A DNA stretch of 64,000 nt. It comes from Hamadaea sp013361475. Lineage in GTDB: Bacteria > Actinomycetota > Actinomycetes > Mycobacteriales > Micromonosporaceae. The stretch spans positions 15,502 through 79,501 of the forward strand of contig NZ_JBFAHM010000023.1 of assembly GCF_040654195.1 (NCBI RefSeq). The letters run 5' to 3'. The translations under genes were made by a program, and so were the position numbers. Below the pieces are notes generated by a model. It did not search any database. It was not told the origin of the DNA and saw only the letters and a program-made list of their open reading frames with translations. The stretch's first letter is position 1. Each line of letters begins with the position of its first letter. Positions 58,975-64,000 of this stretch are shown here, piece after piece.

Positions 58975-60186
58975 TCAGGCGGTGGTCAGCACGGGGTCGA
59001 CCCCGGTCCAGGCGGAGTCGCTGCCGGCCGAGCGCAGGACCGCGTCGAGCACCCGCTGCACCTGGAGAGCGTCCTCGAAGGACGGTGCGGGGTCGGTGTC
59101 GTCGGCGATGGCCTGCACGAAGTCGCGCATCTGATGGGTGAAGGAGTGTTCGTAGCCGAGGATGTGACCGGGCGGCCACCAGGCGGCCACGTAGGGATGC
59201 TCGGGCTCGGTCACCAGAATCCGGGTGAACCCCTGCTCCGGACCGGGCCGCGTCGCGTCGTAGAACTCCAGCTCGTTCAGCCGTTCCAGGTCGAACGCGA
59301 GCGAGCCGTGGGCGCCGTTGACCTCGACTCGCAACGCGTTCTTCCGGCCAGTGGCGAACCGGGTCGCCTCATACGTGGCGACCGCTCCCCCGTCGAGCCG
59401 GGCGGTGAACAGCGCCGCGTCGTCGACCGTCACCCGGCCCGTGGCGAGCCCGCCGTCGGTCTCGGAGGCCGCTGCCGCCAGTCCACTAGAGACGGACGGC
59501 AGCGGCCGCTCCCGGACGAAGGTCTCGGTGAGCGCGCTGACCCCCGTGATGCGCTGACCGGTGACGTACTGGGTCAGGTCGACGATGTGCGCGCCGATGT
59601 CGCCCAGCGCGCCCGACCCGGCCCGGTCCTTCTGCAACCGCCAGACCAGCGGGAACTCCGGATCGACGATCCAGTCCTGCAGGTACGCCGCCCGCACGTG
59701 CCGGATCGCGCCCAGCCGACCGGCCGCGATCAGCTCCCGCATCAGCGCCACGGCGGGCACCCGGCGGTAGTTGAACCCGCACAGGCTGCGGATGCCCGAT
59801 CCGCGGGCGAAGGCGGCGGCGGTCACCATGGCCGAGGCCTCCTCGACCGTGTTGGCCAGCGGCTTCTCGCACAGGACGTGCTTGCCGGCGGCCAGCGCGG
59901 CCAGGGTGATCTCGGCGTGGCTGTCCCCTGGGGTGCAGACGTCGATCACGTCGATGTCGTCCCGGGCGACCAGCTCCCGCCAGTCCGTCATGGCGGACTC
60001 CCAGCCGAGGCGATCGGCGGCCGCGGCGACGTTGGCCTGGTCCCGGCCGCAGATCGCCGTCATCCGCACTCGCAGGGGCAGGTCGAAGGCCCGGTTCACG
60101 GTACGCCACGCCTGTGAGTGCGCCGCCCCCATGAACGCGTACCCGACCATGCCGATCCGCAGCTCTCCACCGTCTGTCGTGGACAC
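58975..60186 (-). CDS. Gfo/Idh/MocA-family oxidoreductase
   Basis: A protein of 403 residues. NAD(P)-binding motif IGMVGYAFMGAAHSQAW, the catalytic CEKPLANTVEEA (EKP motif), substrate domain with GDIGAHIVDLTQYVTG (His). Members interconvert hydroxyl and keto groups of sugars, including 3-keto-glucosides and inositols. The GTG at 60186 follows GGAGG. It is 45 bases downstream of the ribose-type binding-protein gene and is the last gene before a family 3 hairpin. Confidence 0.9.
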   Translation of the reverse strand: MSTTDGGELRIGMVGYAFMGAAHSQAWRTVNRAFDLPLRVRMTAICGRDQANVAAAADRLGWESAMTDWRELVARDDIDVIDVCTPGDSHAEITLAALAAGKHVLCEKPLANTVEEASAMVTAAAFARGSGIRSLCGFNYRRVPAVALMRELIAAGRLGAIRHVRAAYLQDWIVDPEFPLVWRLQKDRAGSGALGDIGAHIVDLTQYVTGQRITGVSALTETFVRERPLPSVSSGLAAAASETDGGLATGRVTVDDAALFTARLDGGAVATYEATRFATGRKNALRVEVNGAHGSLAFDLERLNELEFYDATRPGPEQGFTRILVTEPEHPYVAAWWPPGHILGYEHSFTHQMRDFVQAIADDTDPAPSFEDALQVQRVLDAVLRSAGSDSAWTGVDPVLTTA

Positions 60187-60231
60187 TGATGAAACCTCCA
60201 GCAATAACCGAACGCCAGAACCGGGGAACGA

Positions 60232-61284
60232 TCAGAACCCGAGCTTCAGGTACGTGCTCGCGTTCTCCTTCGTGATCGTCTCGGAGGAGAGGATGATCTC
60301 CTTCGGGACCTGGAGTTCGACCAGATCCGCCATCCCCCGCCCCTGTGCGATGAGCCGGGCCAGCGAGATCGCCGACGAGGCCATCGAGGGGCTGTAGGTG
60401 ACCGTCGCCTTGAGGACCGACTTGTCGGCCGCGATGTCCTCGATCGCCTTTTTCGACCCGGCCCCGCCGACCATGATGAACTCGCTCCGGTTGGCCGCCG
60501 TGATCGCCGCGAGGACGCCGATGCCCTGGTCGTCGTCGTGGTTCCACAGCGCGTCGAGCTTCGGCAGCGCCTGGAGGAGGTTCTGGGCCTCCTTCTGGCC
60601 GGTGTCGGCGGTGAACCGGGCCGCCCGCCGGTTGGCGACCTTGAAGCCGTAGGTCTTCAACGCGTCGGCGAAGCCCTTGCTGCGCTCCTGGGTCAGCTCC
60701 AGCTCGTCCATGCCGGCGATCTCGCCGATCACCGGGCTTGCGACGTTCTTCGCCTTCATGGCCTTGCCGATGTAGTGCCCGGCGGCCACGCCCATGCCGT
60801 AGTTGTCGCCCTTGATCTGCAGCCGGTACGCCAGCGCGTCGGGGAACGCCCGGTCCAGGTTGACGACCGGGATCCCGGCCTCCATCGCCTTGAGCCCGAA
60901 CGCGTTCAGCTCCTTGCCGTCGTGCGGCAGCAGGACGATGACGTCGGGCTTCTCGGCGATCAGCGTGTCGAGGGCGGCCCGCTGCGCGGCGGCGTCCTTG
61001 CCCGCCTCGACCTGCTTGAACGTGACGTCCGAGTACGCCGCCGCCTGGGCCTTGGCGTTGCTGGTGATGGCGGCGATCCAGCCGTGGTCGGCGGCCGGGG
61101 CGGAGAACCCGATCGTGACCGCCTTGCCGGCGGCGGTGTTCGGGTTGCTCGCCTCGGCGCCCTTGGTCTGCGCCGTGGTGGGGTTGTTCGACTCGTTGCT
61201 CGTGCACGCGGCGAGGACCGCGCCGGCGCCGAGGGCCGCGCCGCCGAACAGCAGGCTGCGGCGGGACAGGTGGGTCATGCGCAT
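60232..61284 (-). CDS. Sugar ABC transporter binding lipoprotein, RbsB-like
   Basis: A protein of 350 residues. Tat-like N-terminus (SRRSLLFGGAALGAGAV) with lipobox LAAC; periplasmic binding protein fold type I (VTIGFSAPAADHGWIAAITS, DTLIAEKPDVIVLLPHDGKE, LDALWNHDDDQGIGVLAAIT). It feeds the RbsC/RbsA-type importer encoded upstream in the operon. The ligand is likely a monosaccharide or inositol-like compound. Confidence 0.92.
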   Translation of the reverse strand: MRMTHLSRRSLLFGGAALGAGAVLAACTSNESNNPTTAQTKGAEASNPNTAAGKAVTIGFSAPAADHGWIAAITSNAKAQAAAYSDVTFKQVEAGKDAAAQRAALDTLIAEKPDVIVLLPHDGKELNAFGLKAMEAGIPVVNLDRAFPDALAYRLQIKGDNYGMGVAAGHYIGKAMKAKNVASPVIGEIAGMDELELTQERSKGFADALKTYGFKVANRRAARFTADTGQKEAQNLLQALPKLDALWNHDDDQGIGVLAAITAANRSEFIMVGGAGSKKAIEDIAADKSVLKATVTYSPSMASSAISLARLIAQGRGMADLVELQVPKEIILSSETITKENASTYLKLGF

Positions 61285-61365
61285 GACAACCTCCGAAATG
61301 GACGGAAAAAGGGTGCGGGGTACCCAGCCGTCGCCCAGGAACTGACGACAGCCGATCGGAACGAA

Positions 61366-62382
61366 TCAGGCTTTACGGAACAGCGTGGTCAGCGATCGGA
61401 ACCGGATCTGCTGGACGAGCACGGCCAGCACGATGATGCCGCCCTTGACCATGTTCTGGACCTCGGTGGGCAGGTTGGCGATGGCGAACAGATTGGTGAT
61501 CGCCGAGAAGACGATCACGCCGAACATCGAGCCGACGATCGTCCCCCGACCGCCGGAGAGCAGCGTGCCTCCGATGATCGCGGCGGCGATGGCGTCGAGT
61601 TCGTAGAGTTCGGCCGCGGCCGCCTGGGCGGAGGTGGCCAGCGAGGTGAGCATGATCGCGGCGATGCCGCAGCACAGCCCGGACAACGCGTACAGCAGGA
61701 GCGTGTGCCGCCGGACGTTGATCCCGGCCAGCCGGGCCGCTTCGGCGTTGCTGCCGATGGCGACCGTACGCCGGCCGAACGTGGTGCGGTTGAGCAGCAC
61801 CCAGCCGAGCGCCGCGGCGACGGCCAGGATGATGACGAGCATGGGGATCCCCGCGACCTTCGTCGTCGCGATCCCGTTGATGAACTGGTCGCCGGAGACC
61901 TGGGTCTGTTTGCCGGAGATCTGGGCGGCCAGACCTCGGGCGGCGACCAGCATCGCCAGCGTCGCGATGAACGGCACGAGTCGCCCGTACGCGATGAGCA
62001 GGCCGTTGAGGGCGCCGGCGACGGTGCCGACCGCGAGCGCGGCGAAGATCATGCCGCCCGCTCCGTAGGACTGCGTCGCCAAGGTCGTCGACCAGACCCC
62101 GGCCAGCGCGATCAACGCGCCGACCGACAGGTCGATGCCGCCGCCGATGATCACGAAGGTCACGCCGACGGTCACCACGCCGATGGCGGCCGCCTGTTGC
62201 AGGATCACCAGCATGTTGTTGACGACCCAGTCGGAGTCGCCGTACAGGTCGGGCCGGATGATCGCGCCGATCACGAACAGCACGACCAGCACCCCGACCA
62301 GGCCGAGGTTGCGCCACAGCGACTCGGTGGGGATCGCCCGCCACCAGCCGCCACGCTCCACAACGGACGTCTGAGCCGTCAC
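61366..62382 (-). CDS. Sugar ABC transporter permease, RbsC-like
   Basis: A protein of 338 residues with about nine membrane helices: GVLVVLFVIGAIIRPDLY, VTVGVTFVIIGGGIDLSVGA (the conserved family motif), LAGINVRRHTLLLYALSG and AAAIIGGTLLSGGRGTIVGS. It works with the double-domain ATPase whose gene lies 12 bases upstream. Confidence 0.93.
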   Translation of the reverse strand: MTAQTSVVERGGWWRAIPTESLWRNLGLVGVLVVLFVIGAIIRPDLYGDSDWVVNNMLVILQQAAAIGVVTVGVTFVIIGGGIDLSVGALIALAGVWSTTLATQSYGAGGMIFAALAVGTVAGALNGLLIAYGRLVPFIATLAMLVAARGLAAQISGKQTQVSGDQFINGIATTKVAGIPMLVIILAVAAALGWVLLNRTTFGRRTVAIGSNAEAARLAGINVRRHTLLLYALSGLCCGIAAIMLTSLATSAQAAAAELYELDAIAAAIIGGTLLSGGRGTIVGSMFGVIVFSAITNLFAIANLPTEVQNMVKGGIIVLAVLVQQIRFRSLTTLFRKA

Positions 62383-62394
62383 CGTACAAGCTCC

Positions 62395-63903
62395 TTACGA
62401 CGAAGTGGGGCTCAGCGAGCCCGCCATCACCAGGTCGAGGACGTCGTCCTCGGTCAGTTCGCCGGCGGGCGCCTGCTTGATCAGGCGGCCCTCGCGCATC
62501 ACGAGCACCCGGTCGGCCAGACCGAGCACCTCCGGCACCTCGCTGGAGACCAGCAGCACGCCGACGCCCCGGCGCGCGAGATCACGGATCACCTGATACA
62601 GCTCGGCCCGTGCGCCGACGTCGACGCCGCGCGTCGGCTCGTCCAGCAGCAACAGGCGGGTGTCGCCCAGCAGCCACCGGCCGACGACGACCTTCTGCTG
62701 GTTGCCGCCGGACAGCGTGCCGGCCGGGCGGCGTACGTCGCGGGGGCGCAGCTCCAAGGCGTCCGCGATCCGGCTCGCCTCGGCCTGCTCCCGGCCCGCG
62801 TCGGTGAAGCCGCCGTGGGCGTACCGGCCGAAAGTGGTCAGCGTGATGTTGCGGTAGACCGGCTCGGCCAGCAGCAGCGCCTGACTCTTGCGCTCCTCGG
62901 GGGCCAGCCCCAGACCGGCTTTGACCGCCGCGCCGACGTCGCCCGCGGGCAGCTTCCGGCCCGCGACGCTCACCGTTCCAGATTCAGGGGTACGCGCACC
63001 GTAGACCGTTTCGAGCAGCTCACTTCGTCCGCTTCCCACCAGGCCGGCGATGCCGACAATCTCCCCTGTGCGTACCTCGAAGGAGACGTCTTGGAACTCG
63101 TGTGCCCGCGTCAGCCCACTGACCTGGAGCAGCACGTCGCCCGCTTCTCCCCCGCGAGGCGGGAAGACGTATTCGAGGGAGCGCCCGGTCATCTTGCTGA
63201 CCAGCTCGCGAGTCGGTGTCGTCCGCGCGGGCAGGTCCACCGCGGACGTCCGGCCGTCCTTGAGGACGGTGACCCGGTCGCCGATCTCGCGGATCTCCTC
63301 GAGCCGGTGCGAGATGTAGACGACCGCGATGCCTTCGGCGGTGAGCTCCCGGATGATCCGGAACAGGTTGCCCACCTCGTCGTGGGCGAGGACGGCGCTG
63401 GGCTCGTCCATGATGAGCAGCTTCGCCTCGTGCGAGAGCGCCCGCGCCATGCTGACGATCTGCTTGCCCGCCGACGGGAGCGCCCCGACCAGCCGGTGCA
63501 CCGGGATCTCGGGGTGCCCGAGTCGCCGCAGGACTTCGCGGGTACGCGTCGCCGCGGTTCTCCTGTGGACGAACCCGAACCGGCTCGGCTCCTGGCCGAG
63601 GAAGACGTTCTCGGCGACCGACAAATGATCGACCAGATCGAGTTCCTGGTAGATCGTCGCGATCCCGGCCTTCATCGCGGCCTGCGGATTGGCGAAGCTG
63701 ACCGGGCTGCCCTGCCAGGTGACGCTGCCGGCGTCGGGCTTGTGCACTCCGGCCAGCACCTTGATCAGGGTGGACTTGCCCGCGCCGTTCTGGCCGAGCA
63801 GGCAGTGCACCTCACCCGCGCGCACCTCCAGGTGGACCCCGTCGAGCGCCCGTACGCCGGGGAACTCCTTCACCACCCCGTCCAGCTTGAGGATCGTGGT
63901 CAT
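62395..63903 (-). CDS. Sugar ABC transporter ATPase, RbsA-like (two domains)
   Basis: A protein of 502 residues with two ATPase domains. Domain 1: Walker A GQNGAGKSTLIKVLAG, Walker B LLIMDEPSAVLA. Domain 2: the degenerate P-loop GLVGSGRSELLETV, signature LSGGNQQKVVVGRWL and Walker B LLLLDEPTRGVDVG. This is typical of monosaccharide importers (RbsA, MglA, XylG). The ATG overlaps the end of an upstream frame as ATGA. Confidence 0.94.
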   Translation of the reverse strand: MTTILKLDGVVKEFPGVRALDGVHLEVRAGEVHCLLGQNGAGKSTLIKVLAGVHKPDAGSVTWQGSPVSFANPQAAMKAGIATIYQELDLVDHLSVAENVFLGQEPSRFGFVHRRTAATRTREVLRRLGHPEIPVHRLVGALPSAGKQIVSMARALSHEAKLLIMDEPSAVLAHDEVGNLFRIIRELTAEGIAVVYISHRLEEIREIGDRVTVLKDGRTSAVDLPARTTPTRELVSKMTGRSLEYVFPPRGGEAGDVLLQVSGLTRAHEFQDVSFEVRTGEIVGIAGLVGSGRSELLETVYGARTPESGTVSVAGRKLPAGDVGAAVKAGLGLAPEERKSQALLLAEPVYRNITLTTFGRYAHGGFTDAGREQAEASRIADALELRPRDVRRPAGTLSGGNQQKVVVGRWLLGDTRLLLLDEPTRGVDVGARAELYQVIRDLARRGVGVLLVSSEVPEVLGLADRVLVMREGRLIKQAPAGELTEDDVLDLVMAGSLSPTSS

Positions 63904-64000
63904 GCCTCACCACCCCGTCGTTGTGGCGCTGGATCGGGCCGCACGAAGCCGACCGGCGCTCTCGAGGAGGCCCGAGTCCGTTCGGTGGCCAACCAGACCG
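63900..64000 (-). CDS. C-terminal end of an upstream gene, unidentified
   Basis: On the minus strand a frame open from the window edge encodes VWLATERTRASSRAPVG.. and ends in GGEA with a TGA that overlaps the rbsA-like start as ATGA. The overlap suggests an operon partner, possibly a regulator or sugar kinase, but 33 residues are too few to recognise. Confidence 0.4.
   Translation of the reverse strand, partial: VWLATERTRASSRAPVGFVRPDPAPQRRGGEA

Noticed and set aside
55927..60117. Plus-strand open frame of nearly 1400 codons
   Set aside because: It lies antisense to two secreted proteins and a Gfo/Idh/MocA gene with clear domains; composition is Arg/Gly/Val-rich shadow coding caused by high GC.
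63921..63936. Possible fourth family 3 repeat (GGCGCTGGATC)
   Set aside because: Only the first 11-12 bases match and no second arm follows before the window end; the sequence also fits a coding frame.

Overview
The window is very GC-rich bacterial DNA with dense coding, GC-ending codons, many ATGA/GTGA start-stop overlaps, GTG starts and many probable leaderless starts. Together with conservon-like signalling genes, PIG-L, TAXI, LAL-type LuxR, ROK and secreted ricin-lectin glycosidases, this points to a soil actinomycete. My best guess is the Micromonosporaceae, from the very frequent GTACGC strings, but this is inference. No rRNA, tRNA, CRISPR array or recognisable transposase was seen.

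Layout. 1-4.1 kb: the 3' end of a HAD hydrolase, a DUF1737-GrpB protein, an epimerase and an ATP-dependent DNA ligase. 4.1-9.4 kb: a ROK regulator divergent from a complete sugar ABC operon (binding lipoprotein, two permeases, ATPase). 9.4-15.8 kb: a tiny membrane protein, an MmyB-type regulator divergent from an MFS exporter, a PIG-L deacetylase, a large LuxR (LAL) regulator and a 45-residue basic protein. 15.9-19.0 kb: a GH3 glucosidase divergent from TetR, with a perfect palindrome inside the GH3 promoter. 19.2-31.5 kb: a pseudaminic-acid-type nonulosonate locus (pseB, pseC, pseF-like, pseG-like on one flank; pseH, pseI, an aldo/keto reductase and an SDR on the other). It encloses an oppositely transcribed cassette of ACP, FabG-like SDR, acyl-adenylating ligase, LuxE and LuxC. 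31.6-35.0 kb: a double ABC-2 transporter operon. 35.1-39.7 kb: a GH1 beta-glucosidase with a binding-protein-dependent sugar transporter.

40.0-45.2 kb: secreted GH30 and GH16 glucanases, each ending in nearly the same ricin lectin domain and facing each other across a ROK regulator and a 5'-truncated MarR gene. 45.3-48.7 kb: an SRPBCC/ArsR pair, a lactonase, and a short threonyl-tRNA synthetase preceded by a Thr-rich leader peptide and an attenuator hairpin. 48.7-52.3 kb: a conservon-like sensor kinase, a Roadblock protein and a TAXI binding protein. 52.4-63.9 kb: a sugar isomerase, two very large secreted lectin-tagged proteins (ThuA/DUF1080 and glucose/sorbosone dehydrogenase), a Gfo/Idh/MocA oxidoreductase and a ribose-type ABC transporter. 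This last set resembles a route for oxidised (3-keto) sugars.

Three families of palindromic repeats (two or three copies each) are scattered through the window, and every copy lies just downstream of at least one gene end. They probably act as terminators and may be mobile or at least recombinogenic. One copy abuts the truncated MarR gene. The most interesting items are the NulO locus with its embedded LuxC/LuxE/ACP cassette, the thrS attenuator, and the repeat families with the inverted duplication around 41.5-44.4 kb.
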